Shown here: in pieces, positions 42,249 to 50,890 of the stretch
How the letters are laid out: the number at the start of each line of letters is the position of its first letter
Numbering within the stretch: the stretch's first letter is position 1
NCBI RefSeq assembly: GCF_036169555.1
Contig: NZ_CP108032.1
Location: 5,766,001 to 5,830,000, forward strand
Direction: 5' to 3'
DNA: 64,000 bases
Source: Streptomyces sp. NBC_00306
Lineage (GTDB): Bacteria; Actinomycetota; Actinomycetes; Streptomycetales; Streptomycetaceae
Translations under genes and position numbers: made by a program
The notes under the pieces: generated by a model
Databases searched by the model: none
Seen by the model: only the letters and a program-made list of their open reading frames with translations
Told to the model about the DNA's origin: nothing

Positions 42249-44077
42249 CGGCCGTTCTCCTGGTCGTGGGTGGCCCATTCGAGCAGGCCGACGAACGCGC
42301 GGTTGAGCAGCGCGGAGTCGGCCGGGCGCAGCGGCCGCTGCGCCATCAGCAGGGCCTGCCCGTACAGGGCCTCCGTCGCGGTCCCGGCGAGTTCCCTGTC
42401 GTCGAGCGAACTGATCCTGCGGATCAGGGGGTTGAGGTGGTTCAGCACCAGCCGGGCCCGCGGCGCGCTGCCGCGCAGCGACCCGAGGATGCCGGCCCAC
42501 AGATCGTCCGCCTGCTCCTCCGCCTCGGCGCGCGAGCGCTCATGACGGGCCGCACGGTCGTCCAGATGCAGTGCGGGCACGGTCAGCGGATGGAAGGCGC
42601 GCAGCGCCACGTCGCAGCCCAGCGGATCGAGCTTGGCGCGGGCCGCCGCGAGGAAGCCCGCCAGCGCGAGTTCGGCGTCCGGGTCCACGGTGTCGAGATG
42701 CGCGGTGACGGTGTCGGCGTCCAGTTCGGCGACGACGGTTCCGGGCCGTACCGAGGGGAGCTTCTCGACCAGTTCGGTGTCGTACGTGTAGCCGCCGTTG
42801 ACGACACCGATGCCCTGCGCGGACGCGATCGGTGCGACCTGGCGGTACTCCTCCACGGTGCGCGTGAAGTGCACCACCGGATGCCGGCGGGCGAACTCCT
42901 CCAGCGAGAGCGAGCCGTCGGTCGTCTCGAACGGCAGCCACGGCAGCATCGTGCGCAGCATCTCGCCGTCGTGCCTGGCCAGCGACTTCACACCCAGGTG
43001 GTGGACGGACAGGAACTGCGCCAGCCGGTCGGGATCACCGGCCGCCAGAGCGGTGAGCCACTCCCTGATCCGGGCGCCGAGCGCCTCCCGCACGGCCGCC
43101 AGCGTCTCGTCGGCGTACAGCGACTCGCGGGAGGCGGTGGGCCGCAGCGAGTCGGTGTCGATCACACAGCGTACGAAGAAGGCCCAGTCCGGGAGGAGTT
43201 CGTCGGCCCGGTCGGTGAGCAGCATGCCCTTCAGATGCACCCGGTGGCCGGAACGCTGGGCGGGGCTGACGGCCTGGGGCAGGACGTAGGCGACTCCGCG
43301 GACCCCGGCGAGCGGGACGTTCAGGTCGAGCGAGTCGAGCGGGGTGAAGCCGAACAGCTCGTGGCAGTGGCGCGCAAGAGCCACCCGGCGGGCCGCCGGG
43401 CCCGGGTGGGCGCGGTCCCAGGGCGAGGGCAGATCGGTGACCGCGGTGTCCCCGACCCGTACGTCGTAGGGCAGCAGCGAGCCGAAGTCCCGGGCGAGCG
43501 CGAGCACCCGCTCCTCGGTCAGCCAGTCGCCGCTGCCCGGGCGGGCGGTCAGGTGCACGGTCGTGCCCGGCTCGGGACGCGCGCTGTCCGGCAGCGTACG
43601 CACGGTGTACGAACCGTCGTCACGGGCCGACCACTCCACGGGCGGCGCGTCCGGCGTCCGCGCCGAACGGCTGACCACGCGGATCTCGGCCGCCACGACG
43701 AAGCAGGCGAGCAGCCCGATGCCGAACTGGCCGAGGAAGTCGGCGCGCGCCGAGGCGATGCCGTCGGCACCGGCACGCTTGGAGCTGCGCCCGATCGTGG
43801 CGAGCAGGCTGTGCACATCGCTCTCGGTCAGACCGATGCCGGAGTCCTCGACGCGCAGCCGCCCGTCCTCGGCGAAGAGGCGTACCCGCGCGGGCGCGTC
43901 CGGTTCCTCGGCCCGCCGGGCCGTGATCGCGTCCACGGCGTTCTGCAGCAGTTCGCGCAGATACACCTTGGGGCTCGAATAGAGGTGATGGGAGAGAAGA
44001 TCCACCAGGCCGCGCAGATCCACCTGGAAGGTGTGCGGGGTGGTCTCGGACGTGGGTCGCGTGGTCTCAGAAGTCAT
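42245..44077 (-). CDS. HSP90-family chaperone (HtpG-like)
   Basis: The product is 610 residues, near HtpG size. The GHKL ATPase is intact: catalytic Glu42 and Asn46 in LRELLQNAVDA, VEDSGIGL (75-82), TIGRSSK and FLGQFGIGLLACFVVA (114-129). The middle domain keeps SRESLYADE (ATP-sensor Arg). The C-terminal dimer region is short and ends HDQENGR, without MEEVD. Sequence is divergent from housekeeping HtpG in DSG (instead of DNG) and much of the middle, so it is best named HSP90 family. It overlaps the helical-repeat gene by 4 bases. Its promoter probably lies in the 181-base gap before recG. Confidence 0.9.
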   Translation of the reverse strand: MTSETTRPTSETTPHTFQVDLRGLVDLLSHHLYSSPKVYLRELLQNAVDAITARRAEEPDAPARVRLFAEDGRLRVEDSGIGLTESDVHSLLATIGRSSKRAGADGIASARADFLGQFGIGLLACFVVAAEIRVVSRSARTPDAPPVEWSARDDGSYTVRTLPDSARPEPGTTVHLTARPGSGDWLTEERVLALARDFGSLLPYDVRVGDTAVTDLPSPWDRAHPGPAARRVALARHCHELFGFTPLDSLDLNVPLAGVRGVAYVLPQAVSPAQRSGHRVHLKGMLLTDRADELLPDWAFFVRCVIDTDSLRPTASRESLYADETLAAVREALGARIREWLTALAAGDPDRLAQFLSVHHLGVKSLARHDGEMLRTMLPWLPFETTDGSLSLEEFARRHPVVHFTRTVEEYRQVAPIASAQGIGVVNGGYTYDTELVEKLPSVRPGTVVAELDADTVTAHLDTVDPDAELALAGFLAAARAKLDPLGCDVALRAFHPLTVPALHLDDRAARHERSRAEAEEQADDLWAGILGSLRGSAPRARLVLNHLNPLIRRISSLDDRELAGTATEALYGQALLMAQRPLRPADSALLNRAFVGLLEWATHDQENGR

Positions 44078-44258
44078 CGTCGCTGCGCCGGTGGGGGGAC
44101 GAGCGGCGGCGCGGGTCGGGCGATCCCGTCGAAGGTGATCGCGGCGTGGGCAGGCAGCGGGGAAGGCGGGGGAGACCGCGCCATCCTAGGGTCCACGGCA
44201 CCGGTGTGACCAGCGGTTATCCACAGCTGCACGACGTCTGTCGGTGCCGTGGTGTGCA

Positions 44259-46451
44259 ATGGATCGCGTGTCCGCGCTCGACGAACCCCTGAAGAAGACG
44301 CTCGGAGCCGCCACCGCGAAGGTGATGGCCGAGCAGCTCGACCTGCACACCACCGGCGATCTGCTGCACCACTACCCCCGGCGTTATGAGGAGCGCGGCC
44401 AGCTCACCCGGCTCGCCGAGCTGCCGCTGGACGAGGACGTCACCGTGGTCGCGCAGGTCGCCGACTCCCGGGTGCACACCTTCAACGCCGGCCGCGGCAA
44501 GCGGCTGGAGATCACCATCACGGACGGCAGCGGCCGGCTCCAGCTGGTCTTCTTCGGCCGGGGTGTGCACAAACCGCACCAGGAACTGCTGCCCGGCAGC
44601 CGGGCGATGTTCGCCGGCAAGGTCTCCGTCTTCAACCGCAAGCTCCAGCTGGCCCACCCGACGTACGCCAAACTCGCCGCCGACAGCGGGGACGACTCCG
44701 CCGACGTCGAGTCCTGGGCGGGCGCGCTCATCCCCATCTACCCGGCCTGCAAGGGGCTGGAGTCGTGGAAGATCGCCAAGGCGGTCGACGCCGTGCTGCC
44801 GAGCGCCACGGAGGCGGTCGATCCACTGCCGCCCGCGCTGCGAGAGGGACGCGGCTTCGTCCCGCTGCCCGAGGCGCTGCTGAAGGTCCACCGGCCGCAC
44901 ACCAAGGCCGACATCGAGGACGCCCGGCAGCGGCTGAAGTGGGACGAGGCGTTCGTGCTCCAGGTGGCGCTGGCCCGGCGCCGCTTCGCGGAGACCCAAC
45001 TGCCCGCCGTGGCCCGCCGGCCCGTCCCGGGCGGGCTGCTCGACGCCTTCGACGCCAAGCTGCCCTTCACCCTCACCGACGGGCAGATCAAGGTCACCGA
45101 GGAGATCTTCGGCGACCTGGCCACCGAGCACCCGATGCACCGGCTGCTCCAGGGCGAGGTCGGCTCCGGCAAGACCATGGTCGCCCTGCGCGCCATGCTC
45201 ACCGTGGTGGACACCGGCGGTCAGGCGGCGATGCTCGCGCCCACCGAGGTCCTCGCCCAGCAGCACCACCGCTCCGTCGTCGAGATGATGGGCGAGCTCG
45301 CCGAGGGCGGCATGCTCGGGAGCGCGGAGAAGGCCACCAAGGTCGTGCTGCTCACCGGTTCGATGGGCGCCGCCGCCCGCCGGCAGGCGCTGCTCGACCT
45401 GGTGACCGGTGAGGCCGGCATCGTCATCGGCACCCATGCACTCATCGAGGACAAGGTGCAGTTCCACGATCTCGGACTCGTCGTGGTCGACGAGCAGCAC
45501 CGCTTCGGTGTGGAGCAGCGCGACGCCCTGCGCTCCAAGGGGAAGCAGCCGCCGCATCTGCTGGTGATGACCGCGACCCCGATCCCGCGGACGGTCGCCA
45601 TGACGGTCTTCGGTGACCTGGAGACCTCCGTACTGGACCAGTTGCCCGCCGGCCGCTCACCCATCGCCACCCATGTCGTCCCGGCCCAGGACAAGCCGCA
45701 CTTCCTGGCACGCGCCTGGGAGCGCGTCCGCGAAGAGGTCGGCAAGGGCCACCAGGCGTATGTGGTGTGCCCCCGCATCGGCGACGGCGAGGACGAGAAG
45801 ACGAAGAAGAAGTCCGCCGAGGACGAGGCGGAGAAGAGGCCGCCGCTCGCCGTCCTGGAGATCGCCGAGGAGCTCTCCCGCGGAGCCCTCGACGGGCTGC
45901 GCGTCGAGGTCCTGCACGGCCGGATGGCGCCCGACGACAAGGACGACGTCATGCGCCGCTTCGCCGCGGGAGAGGTGGACGTCCTGGTCGCCACCACCGT
46001 GATCGAGGTCGGGGTCAACGTCCCGAACGCCACCGCCATGGTGATCATGGACGCGGACCGGTTCGGTGTCTCGCAGCTGCACCAGCTCCGCGGCCGGGTG
46101 GGCCGTGGCTCCGCCCCCGGACTGTGCCTGCTGGTCACCGAGATGCCCGAGGCGACCCCGGCCAGGGCCCGGCTCGGCGCGGTCGCCGCCACCCTCGACG
46201 GCTTCGAGCTCTCCCGTATCGACCTCGAACAGCGCCGCGAGGGCGATGTCCTCGGTCAGGCCCAGTCGGGTGTGCGCTCCTCGCTGCGGATGCTCACCGT
46301 CATCGACGACGAGGAGGTCATCGCCGCCGCCCGCGAGGAGGCCGTCACGGTCGTCCGCGAGGACCCGGAGCTGGAGCGGCTCCCCGAGCTGCGCACGGCC
46401 CTGGACGCCCTGCTGGACAAGGAGCGCGAGCGGTATCTCGACAAGGGCTGA
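44259..46451 (+). CDS. recG: ATP-dependent DNA helicase RecG
   Basis: The product is 730 residues. The N-terminal wedge OB domain (about 60-150) includes VTVVAQVADSRVHTF and KRLEITITDGSG. Superfamily 2 helicase motifs: GEVGSGKTMVALRAML (I), APTEVLAQQHH (Ia), VVDEQHRFG (II, DEQH form), TATPIPRT (III), VLHGRMAPDDKD (IV), ATTVIEVGVNVPNA (V), QLRGRVGRG (VI). It reverses stalled forks. Starts ATG 44259 or GTG 44268; both lack a good SD. An acidic/Lys insert (EDEKTKKKSAEDEAEKR) lies between motifs III and IV. Confidence 0.96.
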   Translation: MDRVSALDEPLKKTLGAATAKVMAEQLDLHTTGDLLHHYPRRYEERGQLTRLAELPLDEDVTVVAQVADSRVHTFNAGRGKRLEITITDGSGRLQLVFFGRGVHKPHQELLPGSRAMFAGKVSVFNRKLQLAHPTYAKLAADSGDDSADVESWAGALIPIYPACKGLESWKIAKAVDAVLPSATEAVDPLPPALREGRGFVPLPEALLKVHRPHTKADIEDARQRLKWDEAFVLQVALARRRFAETQLPAVARRPVPGGLLDAFDAKLPFTLTDGQIKVTEEIFGDLATEHPMHRLLQGEVGSGKTMVALRAMLTVVDTGGQAAMLAPTEVLAQQHHRSVVEMMGELAEGGMLGSAEKATKVVLLTGSMGAAARRQALLDLVTGEAGIVIGTHALIEDKVQFHDLGLVVVDEQHRFGVEQRDALRSKGKQPPHLLVMTATPIPRTVAMTVFGDLETSVLDQLPAGRSPIATHVVPAQDKPHFLARAWERVREEVGKGHQAYVVCPRIGDGEDEKTKKKSAEDEAEKRPPLAVLEIAEELSRGALDGLRVEVLHGRMAPDDKDDVMRRFAAGEVDVLVATTVIEVGVNVPNATAMVIMDADRFGVSQLHQLRGRVGRGSAPGLCLLVTEMPEATPARARLGAVAATLDGFELSRIDLEQRREGDVLGQAQSGVRSSLRMLTVIDDEEVIAAAREEAVTVVREDPELERLPELRTALDALLDKERERYLDKG

Positions 46452-46523
46452 GACACTGGTCCGTGAGGATGTTGGCCAGGCCGGCCGGCACGAGTTCCCG
46501 GCCGCTTGCGAGTGAGGACTGAG

Positions 46524-47108
46524 ATGACCCGCGTGATCGCCGGTACGGCCGGCGGACGCCGCCTGGCCGTCCCGCCCGGCACCGGCACCCGCCCCACGTC
46601 CGACCGCGCTCGCGAGGGCCTCTTCTCCAGCTGGGAATCGCTCCTCGGCACGCTGGCCGGACTGCGGGTCGCCGATCTGTACGCGGGCTCCGGCGCCGTC
46701 GGCCTGGAGGCGCTCTCCCGCGGTGCGTCCCACGCGCTGCTCGTCGAGGCGGACGCCCGCGCCGCCCGCATCGTCCGGGAGAACGTCCGCACGCTCGGAC
46801 TGCCGGGTGCCGAGGTCCGTACCGGCAAAGCGGAACAGATCGTGACGGGTCCGGCGCCGGGTGACCCCTACGACGTGGTCTTCCTCGACCCGCCGTACGC
46901 CGTCACCGACGATGATCTTCGCGAGATCCTGCTCACACTCCGCTCTGAGGGCTGGCTCGCGGACGATGCCGTCGTCACCGTGGAGCGCAGCACCAGAGGC
47001 GGTGAATTCGTCTGGCCGCAGGGCTTCGAACCGGTGCGGGCCCGTCGCTACGGCGAGGGAACGCTTTGGTACGGTCGCGCCGCCTCTACGTGCGAAGACG
47101 CACCATGA
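46524..47108 (+). CDS. rsmD: 16S rRNA (guanine966-N2)-methyltransferase
   Basis: AdoMet methyltransferase of 194 residues. VIAGTAGGRRL and PTSDRAREGLF at the N-terminus match RsmD. LRVADLYAGSGAVGLEALSRGA is the AdoMet loop, and DVVFLDPPYAV carries the catalytic DPPY. It modifies G966 of 16S rRNA. ATG 46524 has GAGGACTGAG just upstream. Its stop overlaps a candidate coaD ATG (47105) by 4 bases; rsmD-coaD pairing is widespread. Confidence 0.95.
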   Translation: MTRVIAGTAGGRRLAVPPGTGTRPTSDRAREGLFSSWESLLGTLAGLRVADLYAGSGAVGLEALSRGASHALLVEADARAARIVRENVRTLGLPGAEVRTGKAEQIVTGPAPGDPYDVVFLDPPYAVTDDDLREILLTLRSEGWLADDAVVTVERSTRGGEFVWPQGFEPVRARRYGEGTLWYGRAASTCEDAP

Positions 47109-47134
47109 CCGGACCGGAGAGCGAGGGACTTCAG

Positions 47135-47614
47135 TTGCGCCGAGCAGTCTGTCCGGGGTCGTTCGACCCCATCACCAACGGACACCTCGACATCATCGCC
47201 CGCGCCTCCAAGCTGTACGACGTCGTACATGTCGCGGTGATGATCAATCAGTCCAAGCAGGGACTGTTCACCGTGGACGAGCGGATCGAGCTGATCCGCG
47301 ACGTCACCAGCGACTACGGCAACGTCGAGGTGGAGTCCCACCACGGCCTGCTCGTCGACTTCTGCAAGCAGCGGGACATCCCGGCCATCGTGAAGGGCCT
47401 GCGGGCGGTCAGCGACTTCGACTACGAGCTGCAGATGGCCCAGATGAACAACGGCCTCTCCGGCGTCGAGACGCTCTTCGTCCCGACCAACCCCACCTAC
47501 AGCTTCCTCTCCTCCAGCCTCGTCAAGGAGGTCGCCGCGTGGGGCGGTGACGTCTCCCACCTGCTGCCTCCCGTCGTGCACGAGGCACTCACCCGGCGGC
47601 TCGCCGAGAAGTGA
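47135..47614 (+). CDS. coaD: Pantetheine-phosphate adenylyltransferase
   Basis: The 159-residue length is that of the family. Motifs: RRAVCPGSFDPITNGHLDII (nucleotidyl-transferase TxGH), KGLRAVSDFDYELQMAQMN and NPTYSFLSSSLVKEVA. It makes dephospho-CoA from 4'-phosphopantetheine. TTG 47135 is preferred because GAGGGA lies 7 bases upstream and the protein begins at the conserved RRAVCPG. The ATG at 47105 (10 residues longer) overlaps the rsmD stop but has no SD. Confidence 0.95.
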   Translation: MRRAVCPGSFDPITNGHLDIIARASKLYDVVHVAVMINQSKQGLFTVDERIELIRDVTSDYGNVEVESHHGLLVDFCKQRDIPAIVKGLRAVSDFDYELQMAQMNNGLSGVETLFVPTNPTYSFLSSSLVKEVAAWGGDVSHLLPPVVHEALTRRLAEK

Positions 47615-47709
47615 CGTACTGACAGCCCGTCACCCGGTGTCCGGCGGGCGGTCGGGGGCCGTACAGTCGTCCCGTCCGTCTCATATCAGGCAGAGAGTGG
47701 CGAGTCACG

Positions 47710-48786
47710 GTGGACGTGCAGAAGAAGCTCGACGAGATCGTCGAGGCGGTGGGCTCAGCCCGGTCCATGCCCATGTCGGCCTCCTGCGTGGTCAACCGCG
47801 CCGAGCTGCTCGCCATGCTCGAAGAGGTCCGTGAGGCCCTGCCCGGCTCGCTCGCGCAGGCCCAGGAGCTGATCGGCGGCCGTGAGCAGCTGGTCGCCCA
47901 GGCCCGCCAGGAGGCGGAGCGGATCATCGAGAGCGCCCACGCGGAACGCGGCTCGCTGATCTCGGACACCCATGTCGCCCGCCAGTCCCAGGACGAGGCG
48001 GACCGCATCCTCTCCGAGGCCCGCCGGGAGGCCGAGGAGATCCGTGCGGAGGCCGACGACTACGTCGACTCCAAGCTCGCGAACTTCGAGGTCGTCCTCA
48101 CCAAGACCATCGGCTCGGTGGACCGCGGGCGCGAGAAGCTGCTCGGCCGCGGGCCCGGCCTGGACGCGCAGGGGTACGCCGACGAGGACGCCCCCGAGTA
48201 CAGCTCGGACCCGCAGACCCTGATCGGCCGCGCCGACGAGTACGTGGACGCCAAGCTCGGCGCCTTCGAGGCGGTCCTGTCCAAGACCCTGGAGGCCGTC
48301 GGCCGCGGCCGGCTGAAGCTCCACGGCCGCACCACCAGCGACGCGCTCGGCGAGCACATGGCCGCCCAGGACGCCGCGGGCGCCCAGACCCGCTCCAGCG
48401 ACGCCGACTATCTGGCCGGACTGGCCGAGATCCCGGAGCCCCAGCAGCCCCCGGTGCCGCAGCAGGCCCCTGTGCCCCAGCAGCCGCAGTACCAGCCGGT
48501 GGCCGAGGCCCAGCCCGCGATCCCGGCCCAGCAGGACCCCTACGCCGCCACGGGCTACGGCGACCAGCACCAGCACCAGCAGTACGCGGCGTACCAGCAG
48601 GACCCCTACGCCGGATATCAGCAGCAGGGCTACGACCAGCAGTACGGGCAGCAGGACCCGTACGCGTACCAGCAGCCGGTCCAGCACCAGCCACAGCAGC
48701 AGGCCGCGGCCCTCGACGAGACCAGCCTCTTCGACACCAGCATGATCGACCTCGAACAGCTGCGCCGGTACGAGCAGGGGCGCTGA
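47710..48786 (+). CDS. DivIVA/ATP-synthase-b-like coiled-coil protein with Gln/Tyr-rich tail
   Basis: The product is 358 residues. Residues 1-150 are helical and charged (VQKKLDEIVEAVG; RQEAERIIESAHAERGSLI; EADRILSEARREAEEIRAEADDYVDSKL), typical of DivIVA-like division proteins. A helix-hinge unit is duplicated: DDYVDSKLANFEVVLTKTIG and DEYVDAKLGAFEAVLSKTLE. A Pro/Gln linker leads to a Gln/Tyr stretch with three QQDPYA copies. The last 22 residues (TSLFDTSMIDLEQLRRYEQ) look amphipathic. GTG start. The likely role is a polar or septal scaffold; not proven. Confidence 0.8.
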   Translation: MDVQKKLDEIVEAVGSARSMPMSASCVVNRAELLAMLEEVREALPGSLAQAQELIGGREQLVAQARQEAERIIESAHAERGSLISDTHVARQSQDEADRILSEARREAEEIRAEADDYVDSKLANFEVVLTKTIGSVDRGREKLLGRGPGLDAQGYADEDAPEYSSDPQTLIGRADEYVDAKLGAFEAVLSKTLEAVGRGRLKLHGRTTSDALGEHMAAQDAAGAQTRSSDADYLAGLAEIPEPQQPPVPQQAPVPQQPQYQPVAEAQPAIPAQQDPYAATGYGDQHQHQQYAAYQQDPYAGYQQQGYDQQYGQQDPYAYQQPVQHQPQQQAAALDETSLFDTSMIDLEQLRRYEQGR

Positions 48787-48976
48787 CCCGGGCGGAGCGG
48801 CTGCCGACGGGGACCGGATTGGGTCTACGGCGGCCCGTCCGGTAACCTGGTTCTTCGGTCGCGCGTAGATCCGCGATCCAGGCTGCCCGCTCCCTCGGAG
48901 CACGGGCCGGCCCACTCCCCACGATTCGAAAGCAGGAAGACCCCTGAACGCCCGCCTCGACCACCGCAACCCCCTC

Positions 48977-49591
48977 GTGTTCGACACGCACGAGCTGGGC
49001 CGGCGTCCCGGCGCGCTCCAGCGGCTCTCCCGCTCGGTGGAGGCGCCCGGTTCACCGGCGACCTTCGGTATCGAAGGAGTCATCGGCGTACCGGAAGACG
49101 CGCCGGTGAAGCTCGACCTCCGTCTCGAGTCGGTCATGGAAGGTGTGCTTGTCACCGGCACCGCCCGTGCGACCGCCGAGGGGGAGTGCGTAAGGTGTCT
49201 GGAGCCGCTGCACCAAGAGGTCGCGGCGGACTTCCAGGAGATGTTCTCGTACCCGGACGCCGATGACCGGAGCCGCACTCGCACTGCGGAACCGGTCGAC
49301 GACGCCGAGGACGAGGACACGCTCTTTCTCGAGGACGGCCTGTTCGACCTCGAGCCCGTGCTGCGTGATGCGGTGGTGCTCGCACTGCCGATGCAGCCGG
49401 TGTGCCGGGAGACCTGTGCCGGCCTGTGTTCCGAATGCGGAATCAGGCTGGACGAGAACCCCGGTCACCACCATGACGCCGCCGACATCCGGTGGGCGGC
49501 ACTGCAGGGACTCGCCGAAACCATCAAGGACGGCGAGAAGGACAACATGGGCGGCGCCGAAGCGGGCGTCGACGAGAAGCAGGAGAAGTAG
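48977..49591 (+). CDS. DUF177 (YceD-like) zinc-ribbon protein
   Basis: At least 204 residues. Two Cys groups are visible: GECVRCLEPL and RETCAGLCSECGIRLDENPGHHH. DUF177 proteins sit beside rpmF in many bacteria and are linked to 23S rRNA or L32 handling. The first standard start is GTG 48977, without SD. An in-frame CTG at 48944 has AGGAAG a few bases upstream and would add LNARLDHRNPL. I think the true start is that CTG, since the N-terminus would otherwise begin inside a likely conserved segment. The stop is 2 bases before rpmF. Confidence 0.88.
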   Translation: MFDTHELGRRPGALQRLSRSVEAPGSPATFGIEGVIGVPEDAPVKLDLRLESVMEGVLVTGTARATAEGECVRCLEPLHQEVAADFQEMFSYPDADDRSRTRTAEPVDDAEDEDTLFLEDGLFDLEPVLRDAVVLALPMQPVCRETCAGLCSECGIRLDENPGHHHDAADIRWAALQGLAETIKDGEKDNMGGAEAGVDEKQEK

Positions 49592-49593
49592 CC

Positions 49594-49767
49594 GTGGCTG
49601 TTCCGAAGCGGAAGATGTCGCGCAGCAACACGCGCCACCGCCGGTCGCAGTGGAAGGCTGCGGTCCCCACCCTGGTTTCGTGTGAGCGTTGCCAGGAGCC
49701 GAAGCAGCAGCACATCGCGTGCCCGAGCTGCGGCACCTACAACAAGCGCCAGGTCCTCGAGGTCTGA
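49594..49767 (+). CDS. rpmF: 50S ribosomal protein L32
   Basis: 57 residues: AVPKRKMSRSNTRHRRSQWKA, then the zinc ribbon SCERCQEPKQQHIACPSCGTYNKRQV. The GTG start follows AGGAG at about 8 bases. It is tightly packed between DUF177 and rnc, a common order. Confidence 0.97.
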   Translation: MAVPKRKMSRSNTRHRRSQWKAAVPTLVSCERCQEPKQQHIACPSCGTYNKRQVLEV

Positions 49768-49786
49768 GCGGCTGGTGAGAGGCCCG

Positions 49787-50719
49787 ATGTCTGAACTGTC
49801 CCATGCCAAGAAGCAGGCAGACGCAGTAAACACAGCCAACGCAGCCTCGTCCCACACGCTTCTGGAAGGGCGGCTCGGGTATCACCTCGAGTCCGCCCTT
49901 CTGGTGCGAGCACTGACCCACCGGTCGTACGCGTACGAGAACGGCGGCCTGCCCACCAACGAACGGCTCGAGTTCCTCGGGGACTCGGTGCTCGGTCTGG
50001 TGGTCACCGACACGCTGTACCGCACCCACCCCGACCTGCCGGAAGGCCAACTGGCCAAACTGCGGGCCGCGGTGGTCAATTCGCGTGCGCTGGCGGAAGT
50101 CGGTCGCGGTCTGGAACTGGGTCTCTTCATCCGGCTCGGCCGGGGTGAAGAAGGCACGGGCGGACGGGACAAGGCATCCATCCTCGCCGACACCCTTGAA
50201 GCGGTGATCGGCGCCGTCTATCTCGATCAGGGTCTCGAAGCGGCGTCCGAGCTGGTGCACCGGCTCTTCGACCCGCTGATCGAAAAATCCTCGAACCTCG
50301 GTGCGGGCCTGGACTGGAAGACCAGTCTCCAGGAGCTCACCGCGGCCGAGGGACTCGGCGTTCCGGAATATCTCGTCACGGAGACGGGCCCGGACCACGA
50401 GAAGACCTTCACTGCTGCCGCCCGCGTCGGTGGTGTCTCGTACGGCACCGGCACCGGCCGCAGCAAGAAGGAAGCGGAGCAGCAGGCGGCGGAGTCCGCA
50501 TGGCGGGAGATCCGTGCCGCCGCGGACGACCGAATCGCCGCCGCCAAGGCCGAGAAGGCCGAGGCGGAGAAGGCCGAGGCCGACAAGCTCGCTGCCGCGG
50601 CAGCGAGCTCGGAGGAGACGGTGGCCACCGCTGCCGACGCCTCCGGCGAAGAGGCCTCCGACGAAGAGGACGCCGACACCTCTTCGTCCTCGGAACCGGC
50701 GGACCGGGCCACGGCCTAG
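49787..50719 (+). CDS. rnc: Ribonuclease III
   Basis: The product is 310 residues. The RIII domain holds the catalytic NERLEFLGDSVLGLVV and DTLEAVIGAVYLD; the dsRBD is DWKTSLQELTA and GRSKKEAEQQAAESAWREI. A 70-residue Ala/Glu/Ser tail is appended, unusual in length. RNase III cuts rRNA and mRNA duplexes; in Streptomyces the absB mutant of this gene loses antibiotic production. ATG with GAGAGG upstream, 19 bases after rpmF. Confidence 0.96.
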   Translation: MSELSHAKKQADAVNTANAASSHTLLEGRLGYHLESALLVRALTHRSYAYENGGLPTNERLEFLGDSVLGLVVTDTLYRTHPDLPEGQLAKLRAAVVNSRALAEVGRGLELGLFIRLGRGEEGTGGRDKASILADTLEAVIGAVYLDQGLEAASELVHRLFDPLIEKSSNLGAGLDWKTSLQELTAAEGLGVPEYLVTETGPDHEKTFTAAARVGGVSYGTGTGRSKKEAEQQAAESAWREIRAAADDRIAAAKAEKAEAEKAEADKLAAAAASSEETVATAADASGEEASDEEDADTSSSSEPADRATA

Positions 50720-50785
50720 TCCTTCGAACCGGTGGTCCGGGCCCCGGCCCGGACCATGGCGCTGCATTCCTTCCGACCACGTCGG

Positions 50786-50819
50786 GGCCCCTCGTTCCCT
50801 CCCCGGGAACGCAGGGGCC
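50786..50819 (+). terminator. Terminator after rnc
   Basis: An imperfect stem of about 13 bp (50786-50799 with 50805-50819, one interruption) with a TCCCC loop, 66 bases after rnc. mutM begins 71 bases later. Confidence 0.6.
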
Positions 50820-50890
50820 TCCGCGTTTTTCCGCAGGTGACGGAGAGGTACGCTGCGGGCGTCACTCCGAGCCTCCCCGGAAGGAGCCCC

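Noticed and set aside
44217..44225. TTATCCACA, a perfect DnaA box
   Set aside because: A single site of the E. coli consensus next to recG. Origins need clusters and dnaA/dnaN nearby, and the Streptomyces box is TTGTCCACA.
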